DNA of 64,000 nucleotides. Source: Centroberyx gerrardi (lineage: Eukaryota; Chordata; Actinopteri; Beryciformes; Berycidae). The notes below the pieces were generated by a model, which was not told the origin of the DNA, made no database searches, and was given only the letters and a program-made list of their open reading frames with translations. The stretch covers positions 27,388,116 to 27,452,115 of the forward strand of contig NC_136015.1 of NCBI RefSeq assembly GCF_048128805.1. The letters are read 5' to 3'. The translations under genes and the position numbers were made by a program. This document shows, piece after piece, positions 34,441 to 46,133 of the stretch (position 1 is the first letter of the stretch; each line of letters starts with the position of its first letter).

Positions 34441-35290
34441 AAACCTCACAGTTATTATAAGTAGAGAGAACTTTTATAAACAAAAAACAACCAAAGAAGA
34501 AAACAACCCACTTAGTTTCTTGCTAAGTATTTATCATGGTGTAATTATGCAGGACAACCTAATCAATAGCCCGTTGGTGAAGAATTCTCTCTTAAAGTCA
34601 GACACCAGAGAACTAACACTTGAACCTGTGGTTATGATGTCATCAAAATAGAAAATAAAAATGAGCTGCTTCATAGAGAATGAATTTGGAAAGCCAGAGT
34701 ACCCAGGAGGATTTTCAGGACATCCTGGAGGGCATAATGTGGAGTTTAATAAGTTCAAATGGATGTCCAAAGGAAATTTACTGCACCCCTTCAGCCAGGA
34801 AGGCAACAAGAAATCATCTGTCTTTAGATTTAGGAATGCACACCCAGTGAGGTGCTGACCGGTGGTTGATCCCAGTCAGTCTAACAACACAAATCCAACT
34901 GCACACTCACTTTCGTCCTTCATCAGGATACATGCAAGTGACAACATATCCTTAATTCATTTATGTGTGCTATATAGGGCCTTCTCTGACCTTGTGATCA
35001 TTGCCATAAAAATAAATTCACAATTTGTGTTATATGTTATATCATAGCAAATTTTATTTATTTTGCAGTAATATACACGACCGAAAACAGTCCATTTTCG
35101 TATCATTTCTGTTAATCCACAATCATCAACAATTATTTCTCATAGCAGAGAAAGGAAAACAGGGAATTTGTTGATGTTAATTTGTTAATTAAGAAATATA
35201 TTGTAGAATATTAGAAGTAAACTGCTGGCACTACTAGCAGCCTTTCTTAGACTGTTAGGTTGGGGTGCTGGTCCCAGGGTAGAGTCATAA
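34441..35290. other. no gene seen
   Basis: AT-rich sequence without recognised coding content. Confidence 0.3.
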
Positions 35291-35402
35291 ACATGTGAAA
35301 AATGGTCCACAGCTACCAACAAAATGATCCACCACTTGTAGAATTTCAATATCTATTTATTTTGCACCATTTTGTTGGGAGTTGCGGACCATTTTTCACA
35401 TA
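35291..35402. repeat. small foldback element
   Basis: Arms 35291-35326 and 35367-35402 match in inverted orientation at 32 of 36 positions (GTGAAAAATGGTCC ... GGACCATTTTTCAC) around a loop of about 40 bases. Probably a miniature DNA element. Confidence 0.65.
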
Positions 35403-36194
35403 TTGTAGAATATGTTGAATTAGTCATGACAGTAATTCCATATTAAAACAATCCTCCTTTATTGATCATAATTACTTGTACTTGCACGCTGCTAAGTAAT
35501 AAATTTTTACAAGATTTTATTGCAATGAGCTTCATTCAGTTTATAATCCTATGTAACTAATCACAGTTTTGGTAAAATTCATGCAGTTGATTATTCATGA
35601 CAGATTATTTTGTATTTGCAGCGAGAAAATGAACAAATGCTTTACTTCTGTGTATGAGCAGTATTCAGATGTGACTGCATCCCGAACCACAACATTGACT
35701 AGAAGGGTTTGGGATTCCTCCAGAGCTCCATTCTTCATACGTTGCTTGATCAATTCAGGCTAATACGATGCCAGCTATTTCAAATTATCTTGCTAATCCT
35801 CATCCGGCTAATTTTGTTTTTTGAAAGCAGCTGTTGGATTACTGATTAGTCAAACGTGGATGTAGTTATCTTGGATAACTGCACACTACCATTTTTAAAT
35901 AAAGGGTAACATCAGTGGAGAGTTGAAACCATGATCAGCAATCATGATTGGCCGCACAGCACCACGGCTTAAAGAGAGAGCAGCTTTTATACTGAGCAAG
36001 AGTTAATAACTGAAAGAAAAACAAAACAAAAAGATATCTTCACCATGAAATGCCACAAACACTCGGCATGGATAACTGAGTTAGCTATCCATGTACGAGG
36101 AGCAGAGTCCTGAATGATGGACTATCATGATGTGTCTCTAGTTTATTGTTCTGTTACTGCTGAACAGTTCAGCTCAACCAGCAGCTCTGCAGCT
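35403..36194 (-). other. 3' flank of unit E, shared with unit F
   Basis: From ATTGTAGAATATGTTGA onward it is homologous to 41990-42629 behind unit F, except for the 386-bp insertion listed next and the large (TA)n tract in F. E and F are therefore a duplicated block of about 3 kb. Confidence 0.65.
35722..36107. mobile_element. 386-bp insertion in the 3' flank of unit E
   Basis: Units B, D and F read TTTCCTCCTGAATGATGG at this point. In E the sequence breaks after TTCCTCC, continues for 386 bp and resumes with TCCTGAATG, so TCC is duplicated on both sides. The ends (AGAGCTCC..., ...GGAGCAGAG) are only weakly inverted. A 3-bp duplication fits PIF/Harbinger or CACTA types, but the class is not settled. 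Confidence 0.55.
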
Positions 36195-37261
36195 TCACCT
36201 GCTGCTGCTCTCACCAGCACACTTATGCCTTCTAATGTTTGACCGACAGAAATAGCTTTTCCCACAAACACTGCAGCTGTACGGTTTCTCACCTGTGTGG
36301 AATCTCATGTGTTTTTTCAGACATCCCATTTCACTAAAACTTTTACCACAAACTGAGCAAATATATGGTTTCTCCCCAGTATGAATTCTCATGTGTCTTC
36401 GCATCGCTCCACTCTGACTAAAACTCTTGTTACAGAATGAACAGCTGAAAGGTTTTTCCCCTGTATGAATTCTCATGTGTGTAATGACTCCAACATGAAG
36501 GCTGAATCCTTTGCCACAAACTGAGCACAGAAAAGGCCTCTCCCCTGTGTGGCTTCTCATGTGTACCTGCAAGTTTCCATCCTGATGAAATCCTTTACCA
36601 CAAACTGTGCAACTAAATGGTTTCTCTCCTGTGTGGAGCCTCATGTGTCTCTTCAGATGGTCTTTTCGACTAAAACTATTGCCACAAAGTAAGCAAATTA
36701 AGGGTGTCACCCCGCTATGAGATCCCATATCACTTTGAGGAATCTCATTGGTTTTCTGTGAGTCTAAACCTGACTGAGGTTCCCTAGTCTCCTTCCAATC
36801 CTCATCACTGTCTGCAGTCTCAGTTTCAGAGGAGTGTGAAGAGAGAAGCTTGCCATCACTAGTTGGTTGTAAATGACTAGCTGGATCTAAGTTCCTGGCT
36901 GGTTCTGATACTCCACAGTCCTCTCCATCAGCTTCTGTTTTCATCTGTTCAGTTGAGCTGCTGGCTAGAGGCTCTGCCTCTCTGTTCTCCTCAGTTTGGC
37001 TTTGATGAAGCTGTGAGGACTGAGGTTTCTCTTCATCATCTTCACTCTTCACAGGGACAGGAGTGAACGGGAACTCGGTGATATCGGCCTCCTCCGGCCC
37101 TTGAAGCTGCTCTCCCTCCTGACTGGTCCAGAGTTCCTCCTGTTCCTCTTTAATGTGTGGGGGCTCTGGGTCCTCCTGGTCCAGACTGGGACTCCACTCC
37201 TGCTGTTCAGGGGGAACCTCTTCTTTACAGACCAGCAGCTGCTGGACGTCTGGAGGCAAGG
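36195..37261 (-). CDS. C2H2 zinc-finger protein, unit E, exon 2
   Basis: Starts after TATTTCAG at 37262 in phase 1. The family acidic region is present with IKEE, VKSE and [24 protein letters not shown] shows small changes from A. Five fingers follow a degraded linker (SGVTP), then an atypical sixth (RRHKC). Contact residues (-1,2,3,6) are RDHR, QGNV, LVGT, QGAR and EGCK. It ends GESSSR. Fingers 1-3 are identical to those of unit F, so the two are sister genes with diverging C-terminal fingers. The frame is intact. Confidence 0.9.
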
Positions 37262-38098
37262 CTGAAATACACACATACACACAGAGTGAGCATAAATCAA
37301 ATAATCTCATTCCAATAAAACCAATTTAAGAAGAAAGTTTCCACTGCATTGGTCAATAACTCCACCATTTTTTGACCGATTCCCTAGTTACTTTAAAACA
37401 AAGTAAAGGCAAGTCTAAGAAGCCTGCATACTAAATTTTGTGTCATTCTGACTTGTTCATAAGAGCACCCAAGGAATTATGGGAAATGGAGTCTTTGTTA
37501 TAATATAGCAACAACTTCAAAGGGCTGTAATTTGCTCAAATGTCAACATATGATTATGTGTTTTGACAGGTCGTTTTATTATGATGTTTCTGACCACTCT
37601 TACATGTTTCAAGCTGATTGATTACTGTGGCATGATTTTACAATCATTTGAACTTTTTGTGCCAAAGTAATAAAATAAAATAATAATAATAATAGGAATT
37701 CCAGCAATTACAATAGGTATCCCTGCTTCGCAGTGGAAACCTACATATACAAACCTATCCAATAAAGGTCCCACAGCAGACTAGGTGACTTAAAACAGCA
37801 TCATGTCAGCTAGAGTTAACAAGAATAACTCCAGAAGTACGGTGAGTTCCCCTTCACAATAAGAGCGTAAATGTGTCATTTTTGGGAAAGCATATACGTT
37901 TCCCTTTAGGAAAACCAACAAAGTTTACTACTTTCATTTACTACAGATTCGTCCTCTCATACTGTGTATTATTACTCAAAAAACGTTGCAACATATTTTC
38001 GTTGATAGGGTTTTATTTTGAAAGCTGTGACCGGAAGTCATCCCTTCTTATTGTGGATAGTTTGACGCTGCTCCTAGCTACGGTCCGGACTGACTAAC

Positions 38099-38384
38099 CT
38101 GCTCTGTGCAGCTTCACTTCGGGTTTCAACACGACATCGAGCAGCTTCCTCTGGCGGCGGATCTCCTGCTCTGACCGGTGAACTTTGTCTTCGTACTCCG
38201 CCACGGTTTTCTCAAACAGCCCGAAAATCTCCTCCGCAGCCGCCGTTAGCCGCTCGGTGAGCAGCGCTCTCAGCTCCGGGATTTCAGCCGTTTCTTTTCC
38301 TTTTTCCACCAGCAGCAGAAAGTCTTCAGCAGCGGCGCTGATCCGCTCCTGTACAGACACCCTCAGCAGCTGCACGGCGCACAT
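38099..38384 (-). CDS. zinc-finger unit E, exon 1 (long coiled-coil module)
   Basis: ATG at 38384; 95 codons plus one base; donor CAGAGCAG|GTTAGT. It starts MCAVQLLRVSVQERISAAAE and continues through VEKG to TERLTAAAEEIFGLFEK and KLHRA. The second half is the module of A, B and D. The first half (LRVSVQERISAAAEDFLLL) looks like a diverged duplicate of the same helix. Identical in unit F. The 837-bp intron leads to exon 2 in phase 1. Confidence 0.85.
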
Positions 38385-38560
38385 TTTACTCCTTTTCTGC
38401 GCACTTTAGCCTTCCGCCAAACAAAGACAGGCAGCAAGCGGGAAAGTAAATAGAGCCGCTGACTTCCGGATCAACGTGGTTCGTGTTTGTTGAGTGAAGC
38501 GGAAAGAGCAGAGCGCGCCTCCTGCCGGCCTGGAGGGGCACGAGAAGATTCAACTTTAGA
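38385..38560 (-). promoter_or_regulatory. putative promoter/5' UTR of unit E
   Basis: GC-rich stretch (GAGCGCGCCTCCTGCCGGCC on the plus strand) shared with unit F (44769-44880) and different from the A-D cassette. So E/F and A/B/C/D have two separate promoter types. Confidence 0.4.
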
Positions 38561-39301
38561 GTCACACACTGAAATGAAAAATGACCTTTTCGCCTTTTTA
38601 GATTCAACAGATTCCAATACTCAAGGGGCCCCACAAAAAATATTTAGGCCTATATTTTAAAATAGAGATAATAATGTCAAAAGCGGCAGTTTTATAAATT
38701 AAATTATATTTAACATGAATAGTTATGAAATAGCGACTATTTAAAAGAGCCTACAATGTTAATTGTCAAGCGCACATATTGCTACAAAATATAGCAAGGC
38801 GATGTTACACTAAGCATGTAAATGCAGGTTCAAAGCAGTAGACCTACAACTTCCACAGACCAGAGACACATCAAAATAACCTCAATATTCCCTCAAAAGT
38901 GGCTCAACTTCCTCCTGCTAGAGGAAACATGACATGACAAAAAAGTCAATGCTCAAAATATCATCCATTAATATTTATTATACAATGGCCTGGGTGAATA
39001 CTTGATTCTGATTGGCTGGAGGGGTGTTACTTAATTTCAGATACCACAGAAACTCTGAGGAAGGCCAAGGGGCTGAAATGCGTACGTACTATAGCTGCTG
39101 TGCAAATAAAAGACTGGCATGAATATATACACGAGTGCAGACATTTTTCTATATAGCTTAAGTTTCTTGAGTCGGCACCCGAAGAAGTTGAAGTTTGGAG
39201 TCGAGCACGCCTATTCTCTTTGTTCCATAATTTCAGATACCCACATGAGTTTGACATAGTAGTCCTTATCACTGGTCTAAATGAATGCACCATGTTGAGA
39301 C
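38561..39301. other. no gene seen; repeat-like stretch
   Basis: The part from about 38980 (CAATGGCCTGGGTGAATACT, TGATTCTGATTGGCTGGAGG) and GAAACTCTGAGGAAGGCC looks like dispersed repeats I have seen in fish genomes. No coding content. Confidence 0.3.
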
Positions 39302-41305
39302 TTGCTTACCACCTCAAAGCTGATCAGTGCCCTTGTCCAGCTGTTTTCGCGTGTAGGTATCGCTGAGGAGATCCTGACTGACCAGGGAACAAACTTCACT
39401 TCACATCTGATGGGTCGTCGGCACAAGGACTCGGGGATCACTGCCTTGAAGAAAACCCCTTACCACCCTGAGACGGATGGCATGGTTGAGAGATTTAATC
39501 AGACTCTGAAACGTATCCTCAGAAAGTTTGTGTCTGATATGGGAAAAGATTGGGACAAGTGGCAAGTCTTCTTCTTCTTCTTCTTCTTCTTCTTCTTCTT
39601 CTTCTTCTTCTTCTTCTTCTTCATCTTCTTCTTCTTCTTCTTCTTCTGCTGCTCCTCCTGCCATCCTCTTATAGCAAGCTCCTTGCTAAGTGGCAAAGCC
39701 CATTCACGGTGGTGAGGAAAGTGGGCCCGACCACCTATGAAGCTCTGCACCCAGAGAAGGGAAAAGAGCGGCAGATTTACCACATCAACCTGCTGAAGGG
39801 ATGGAAGAAGAGAGGGGGTCCAGTCAAAAGCACAACCTCTTGGTCCGCCAGGTTGCAGAGGAGGATGACTCGGAAGGGGTTGTGGAGGCCTGGAAGGGGC
39901 CTGAGAAGGTCGACCTCTGCCACCTTGATGGCAACCAATCAGTGGAGCTACAGATGGTGTTTGATGTCTTTCCACAGCTGTTCCAGCAGAAGCCAGGGCT
40001 GACCAATGTCCTGAAACACACCATCAGAGTCAAGTCTGACCAGGGTCCAGTACGCCAGAGCTGCTATAGAGTGCCAGAGCGACTTGTCGGGGCCTTGAAG
40101 GAGGAGATTCGGACCATGCTGGAGCTGGGAGTCATCGAGCCCTCAGACAGTGAGTGGAGCAGCCCCATTGTCATCCTGCATTGATTTCCACAAACTGAAT
40201 GCCATCTCCTTCTTTGATGCCTACCCCATGCCCCGCATTGATGACCTGCTGGACAGGATTGGACCACACTGGATCTCTGCAAAGGTTACTGGCAGGTCCC
40301 ACTGGATGACCAATCAAAGGCCCTCACTGTCTTCCAGACACCCCTGGGCCTGTTCCAGGTCACTGTCATGCCCTTCGGCCTCCACGGCACACGTGCAACC
40401 TTCCAGCGGCTGATGGACTGGGGGCTCCAAGACTGGAGCGCCGCCTACCTTGATGAAGTGGTTATCTACAGCCAGACCTGGTCCAAACATCCAGAACATC
40501 TGCGCAGGGTCCTGGGAAAGATCCATGCCGCTGGCTTAACCCTCAACCTGCAGAAATGTGAGTGGGCAAGACGGTAAACAAAGCACCTGGGCTACCAGTT
40601 AGGACAGGGGGACGCCCATCCACAAGTGAACAAGGTAGAAGCCACCCTGAACAGACCAACAGACCCCACACAAAGAAAAGGTCCTTCCTTGGTGTGGTAG
40701 GATGGTATCGCAGATTTGTTCCCCAGTTTGCCACTCTTGCCGCACCTCTGACGAAGCTGGCGAGCAACCCAGTGAGGCGGACAGCCGAATGTGAAAGTGC
40801 TTTTCAGGCTCTTAAAGTCCACATGTGGTCTTCTCCTGTACTCCAGAGCCCAGACTGTAATCGACAGTTCCTTGTCCAGGTGGATGCCTCGGGGGTGGGT
40901 ATTGGAGCTGTGCTGGCACAAGGAGAACCTGGGGAAGAGCGGCTTGTCCTTTACCTTAGTCGGAAACTCTTACCTCGGGAAACCAGGTACTCCACCATTG
41001 AGAAAGAGTGTCTCGTCATCAAGTGGGTCCTCGACAGCCTGAGGTACTGTCTCCTCGGCAGGGAGTTTGATCTTCATACAAACCACAGAGCGCTGACCTG
41101 GATCCAAACAATGAAGGATCGGAATGCCAGAGTAACACGGTGGTATCTTGAGCTTGAGCCTTTCAAGTTCTGCGTGCGCCATAAAGCAGGAGAGGACAAC
41201 ATGACTGCAGACTATCTCTCTTGGCTGCCTAACATCGTCACAGCAGGAGAGGAGGGTGGTAATGTGACAGAGAAGCCATCACTAGCCGCGGGCAGCACTT
41301 GGTAA
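39302..41305 (+). mobile_element. Gmr1-like Ty3/gypsy retrotransposon, degenerate
   Basis: The order along the strand is integrase core (EEILTDQGTNFTS, YHPETDGMVERFNQTLK), then an integrase C-terminal GPY/F-type block (KVGPTTYEALHPEKGKERQ, IYHINLLKGW). Reverse transcriptase follows (VIEPSDSEWSSPIVIL; LTVFQTPLGLFQVTVMPFGL; YLDEVVIYSQ), then RNase H (FLVQVDASGVGIGAVLAQ, STIEKECL, LHTNHRAL, ADYLSWL). Integrase upstream of reverse transcriptase is unlike ordinary gypsy elements but typical of the Gmr1 group of deuterostomes. A (CTT)n tract interrupts the integrase, and at least two frameshifts and a YLDD-to-YLDE change show it is dead. No LTRs were identified. Confidence 0.75.
39570..39650. repeat. 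(CTT)n microsatellite inside the integrase
   Basis: About 80 bp of CTT units, with one CAT and one CTG variant near the end, inserted in the integrase coding region just after GKDWDKW. Confidence 0.95.
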
Positions 41306-41985
41306 ATGCGCTCCTTACGCATACTGGCATACACATACTCACACACAAACACTGCCCTTTCTTCCCACTGTCATTGTAGTGAGTGCACGCACCACAATGC
41401 CTAGTTCTGGGTCTGCAAATACTTCACCATTTACCTCCCTGTAATGTATTTAAGACACAATTTATAATCATCAATAATTATGTGGATTTATTATTGTAAA
41501 CAAAACAATTAGTTAACTTAATATTATGGACTAGCATGTGTTACTATATTGTTATAAACATTGTGGATCTTTGCAGATGTTTTTATACATATGTTAGGTT
41601 GATTAATTGTTAATGGGTATATGGTATCTCCCATCGAGTACAACGGGAGCTCATCCTCCACAGTTACGGCAGACTGGGGTTGGCTGTGCCCAGAACTGTA
41701 GCTGCCATTGCTTTTTTGGAGCCGTTTTCTAGTGCTTTGCTTTTGTAAATACTTTCTTTTGCCTTTATTAAATGGACGTCTATTTTTCTTTTTTATTATG
41801 GAGCACCAAATAAATACCATTGCACTGAAGTGCTGAGCGACTTCAGACATTTTTTGTCAAGCCCACACTCCATAAGACAAATCCTTACATTAGCCAATAC
41901 ATTGAATTTCCAGAAAAGGTGACACAGTGTTTCCAAAGCCAAATTAACTGAATGTTTGTGAGGTCGATATTATGAAATTTGTTTA
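41306..41985. other. no gene seen
   Basis: A short minus-strand frame at 41524-41850, rich in Lys/Arg, has no recognised domain. The remainder is AT-rich. Confidence 0.3.
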
Positions 41986-42199
41986 AATAATATATTGTAG
42001 AATATGTTGAGTTAATCATGACAGTAATTCCATTTCCATATTAAAACAATATTCCTTTATTGATTGTAATTACTTGCAGGCTGCTAAATATATATATATA
42101 TATATATATGTATATTACATATATATACACATATATATACGTATATATATATATATATATACACATATATATATATATATACACATATATATATATACG

Positions 42200-42291
<92 letters not shown>

Positions 42292-42629
42292 TATATATAT
42301 ATATATTTTTTTTTTTTACAATGTATTATTGCAACGAACTTCACTGTAGATTATAGTTTTTAATTCTATCTAACTAATCACACTGTTCTGGTCAAATTCA
42401 TGTAGTTGATTATTCATGACAGATTTTGTACTTGCAGTGAGAAAATGAACAAACACTTTGTTTAGTAAAAGATGTGTATGAGCAGTATTCAGATCTGGCT
42501 GCATCCCGAACCACAACACTGACTAGAAGGGTTTGGGTTTCCTCCTGAATGATGGACTATCATGATGTGTCTCTAGTTTATTGTTCTGTTACTGCTGAAC
42601 AGTTCAGCTCAACCAGCAGCTCTGCAGCT
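41986..42629 (-). other. 3' flank of unit F with large (TA)n expansion
   Basis: Homologous to 35399-36194 behind unit E. The segment 42088-42306 is an almost pure TA/TACA tract absent from E, so it expanded after the duplication. Confidence 0.65.
42088..42306. repeat. (TA)n/(TATACA)n microsatellite
   Basis: About 220 bp of TA repeats with CA and CG interruptions. Open frames across it are artefacts. Confidence 0.95.
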
Positions 42630-43687
42630 TCACCTGCTGCTGCTCTCACCACAACACTTATGGTTTCTGTTTGACTGACAGAAATAGCTTTTCCCACAAA
42701 CACTGCAACTGTAGAGATTCTCTCCTGTATGGACTCTCATGTGTTTCTGCATATGACTCTTCTGAACAAATGTTTTACCACAAACTGAGCAAATAAATGG
42801 TTTCTCCCCAGTATGGATTCTCATGTGTCTTCGCATTGCTCCACTCTCATTAAAACTTTTGTTACAGAATGAACAGCTGAAAGGTTTTTCCCCTGTATGA
42901 ATTCTCATGTGTGTAATGACTCCAACATGAAGGCTGAATCCTTTGCCACAAACTGAGCAAAGAAAAGGCCTCTCCCCTGTGTGGCTTCTCATGTGTACCT
43001 GCAAGTTTCCATCCTGATGAAATCCTTTACCACAAACTGTGCAACTAAATGGTTTCTCTCCTGTGTGGAGCCTCATGTGTCTCTTCAGATGGTCTTTTCG
43101 ACTAAAACTATTGCCACATACTAAGCAAATTAAGGGTGTCACCCCAGTATGAGATGCCATATCACTTTGAGGAATCTCATTGTTATTCACTGAGTCTAAA
43201 TCTGACTGAGGTTCTCTAGTCTCCTTCCATTCATCATCACTGTCTTCAGTCTCAGGTTCAGAAGAGTCTGAAGTCTTGCCATCACTAGTTGGTTGTAAAT
43301 GACTAGCTGGATCTAAGTTCCTGGCTGGTTCTGATACTCCACAGTCCTCTCCATCAGCTTCTGTTTTCATCTGTTCAGTTGAGCTGCTGGCTAGAGGCTC
43401 TGCCTCTCTGTTCTCCTCAGTTTGGCTTTGATGAAGCTGTGAGGACTGAGGTTTCTCTTCATCATCTTCACTCTTCACAGGGACAGGAGTGAACGGGAAC
43501 TCGGTGATATCGGCCTCCTCCGGCCCTTGAAGCTGCTCTCCCTCCTGACTGGTCCAGAGTTCCTCCTGTTCCTCTTTAATGTGTGGGGGCTCTGGGTCCT
43601 CCTGGTCCAGACTGGGGCTCCAGTCCTGCTGCTCAGGGGGAACCTCTTCTTCACTGACCAGCAGCTGCTGGACGTCTGGAGGGAAGG
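42630..43687 (-). CDS. C2H2 zinc-finger protein, unit F, exon 2
   Basis: Starts after the acceptor at 43688 in phase 1. The acidic region carries IKEE, VKSE and MKTE. Five regular fingers have contact residues RDHR, QGNV, LVGT, EGAR and QSHK, then an atypical sixth (NHKCC) that is one residue shorter than in unit E. Fingers 1-3 equal those of E; finger 4 differs at contact position -1 (Q to E) and finger 5 is quite different. It ends GESSSR. The frame is intact, so a nuclear DNA-binding protein is expected. Confidence 0.9.
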
Positions 43688-44482
43688 CTGAAATACACAC
43701 ATACACACATTAAGGAAAACAGAGGAATCTATAAAGACGGAAAAGTCAGATCAGAGCCATGTGTGTGAGTGTTAATTGAAAACAAACTCTAAATCCTGCA
43801 GCACAATTTCTATTGTATTGTTTTTGAAGCCTCAATTTCAAACGCATTGTACCTTTGTTATTTGGTTTACTGGCTAATGTTTTCACATAAAATTTTGACT
43901 GATAAATGTGTCAACTCTTAAACTTATTTTTGAGATGGGATCGGTCTTCAACCCCTGCTGTGAAGGTAAGCAAATAACGTTAACCTCACTAGAGCTTATT
44001 CTATTGGGTAACACTATTCAGAACCAACAAGGCAAGCAACAGTTTCAGTGTATCATCACTACAGAGTGAGCAGAAATCAAATAATCTCATTCCAATAAAA
44101 CCAATGATTTAAGAAAATATTTAAAACATATATAATAAAGGTCCCACAGCAGACTAGGTGACTTAAAACAGCATCATGCCAGCTAGAGTTAACAAGAATA
44201 ACTCCAGAAGTACGGTGAGTTCCCCTTCACAATAAGAGCGTAAATGTGTCATTTTTGGAAAAGCATATACGTTTCCCTTTAGGAGAACCAACAAAGTTTA
44301 CTACTTTCATTTACTACAGATTCATCCTTAAACACACTCTCATACTGTGTTTTATTTCTCAAAAAAACGTTACAGCATATTTTCGTCGATATGGTTCTAT
44401 TTTGAAAGCTGTGACCGGAAGTCATCCCTTCTTATTGTGGATAGTTTGACGCTGCTCCTAGCTACGGTCCGGACTGACTAAC
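43688..44482 (-). other. intron of unit F
   Basis: 795 bp, GT-AG, phase 1. Its distal half (from about 44060) matches the intron of unit E. No gene inside. Confidence 0.7.
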
Positions 44483-44768
44483 CTGCTCTGTGCAGCTTCA
44501 CTTCGGGTTTCAACACGACATCGAGCAGCTTCCTCTGGCGGCGGATCTCCTGCTCTGACCGGTGAACTTTGTCTTCGTACTCCGCCACGGTTTTCTCAAA
44601 CAGCCCGAAAATCTCCTCCGCAGCCGCCGTTAGCCGCTCGGTGAGCAGCGCTCTCAGCTCCGGGATTTCAGCCGTTTCTTTTCCTTTTTCCACCAGCAGC
44701 AGAAAGTCTTCAGCAGCGGCGCTGATCCGCTCCTGTACAGACACCCTCAGCAGCTGCACGGCGCACAT
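44483..44768 (-). CDS. zinc-finger unit F, exon 1 (long coiled-coil module)
   Basis: ATG at 44768 chosen by alignment with unit E, although the frame is open 20 codons further upstream. 286 nt; donor CAGAGCAG|GTTAGT. Protein identical to exon 1 of E. Confidence 0.85.
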
Positions 44769-44882
44769 TTTACTCCTTTTCTGCGCACTTGAGCGGAAAG
44801 TAAACAGAGCCACTGACGTCCGGACCACCGTGGCTCGTGTCTGTGGAGCAGAGCGCGCCTCCTGCCGGCCTGGAGGCGCAAT

Positions 44883-45346
44883 GGGTCAGATGCGCTTAGA
44901 GGAAAATTAAAGGGGCAATAAATTCGTGTTTTAGTGATATAAAACCAACAAGGACTTTTACATTCTAGTCATTTTGCTAAAACTTCAACAGAAGAATAAA
45001 CTTCAATTCTTACATCACCAACATTACAAGCAACCAATAGGAATGGAGGTCAGGGGTCACAGTGTTGAGATCCTGCTGCTCTGCTATTGGACAACTTTCT
45101 TTTGGAGAATCTTATGGCGAATTTTGATTTTGCACTTATAATCACCTTTTATATGATTTTGCTCTCAAGCAATGTTGTATATTGTTATTAAGTGTGTTTT
45201 GTTGCCCTGGTGGCTGCTGGGTATGGAGACTTTGGATAAATATCAAATCCAAGAAAGTCAAGTCGATCCTCGTTTCCTTATGGAGCAAATTCTCCTCAAC
45301 GAAGAGAACAGAAAAACATCCCGACAGTCTGATCTGTTTCTCCTGT
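44883..45346. other. no gene seen
   Basis: Intergenic stretch between unit F and the first foldback element. Short frames only. Confidence 0.3.
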
Positions 45347-45816
45347 CACTACCAAACCAAACCCCTTAATTTTATCCCTGAAATGTTATCTCCATTACAC
45401 AAACATTAATTATCCATTAAAAATAACACAGCTTTAATAAAGTAAGGTTAGTATCATGGATTTATAAGGGATTTATTCATGGGCTGGTTCACAGAGACTC
45501 TAGAAATTAAGGGATTTTTCATGCCTTTTGTGCAGGTTTACAGGTTATTAATGAGTTATCAATGGAAAGTTCCTGTCTGCCTGAATTTTACATTAAATTA
45601 GAAAGTAAGGAGGCAAGATTAAGGGGAGTTTAAGACATGAAAAATCCCTTAATTTCTAGAGTCTCTGTGAACCAACCCATGAATAAATCCCTTATAAACT
45701 CATTATACTAACCTTACTTTTTGAAAGCTGTTATTTTTAATGGATAATTCATCTTTATGTAATGGAGAAATTAAGGACATTTCAGGGATAAAGTTAAGGG
45801 GTTTGGTTTCGTAGTG
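45347..45816. mobile_element. 470-bp foldback element
   Basis: Begins CACTACCAAACCAAACCCCT and ends with its inverted counterpart AGGGGTTTGGTTTCGTAGTG. Inverted similarity extends over most of each half (GGATTTATTCATGGG in one arm, CCCATGAATAAATCC in the other). No coding sequence. The CACTA-like tips are suggestive, but no 3-bp target duplication was found. Confidence 0.7.
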
Positions 45817-45829
45817 GACCTGCCAAAGC

Positions 45830-45879
45830 GTTGCTAGGATACAGTAAACTCTGCCGTGTTCGAGGCGTTGCTAGGAAAC
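45830..45879. promoter_or_regulatory. two X-box-like RFX motifs upstream of dnai2
   Basis: GTTGCTAGGATAC (45830-45842) and GTTGCTAGGAAAC (45867-45879) fit the two-half-site RFX X-box pattern (GTTGCY, short spacer, GGNAAC), the second better than the first. RFX with FOXJ1 controls motile-cilia genes. About 100 bp downstream is a donor-like CAGACAG|GTGGGA (45985/45986), so an untranslated first exon of dnai2 may lie at about 45890-45985. Confidence 0.45.
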
Positions 45880-46133
45880 GGTAAACTGTGCCGCTGGCCT
45901 GTGGACCAAAACACTGCTGGGAGGTGAAATTTAGCGAAGTACGAAGCTGCTTGTAACGGAGATCCGTCCTCACAGGAACAGACAGGTGGGAAATAAAGTT
46001 TACTGTCATTTCTATTTTAGAGCGACGTAGTTCGGCTGAGAGTCTAAATAACTGCGACACAGTTAGCTCACTTAACTTAGCTGGTTTTCTACCCAGAGTG
46101 TCGTGATGCACAACAGGGTTACAGGCCTACAGT

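Noticed and set aside
39401..39975. Minus-strand poly-Glu and poly-Lys frames
   Set aside because: Antisense of the (CTT)n tract within the gypsy integrase.
42041..42356. Frames of alternating Tyr/Ile
   Set aside because: Translation of a (TA)n microsatellite.
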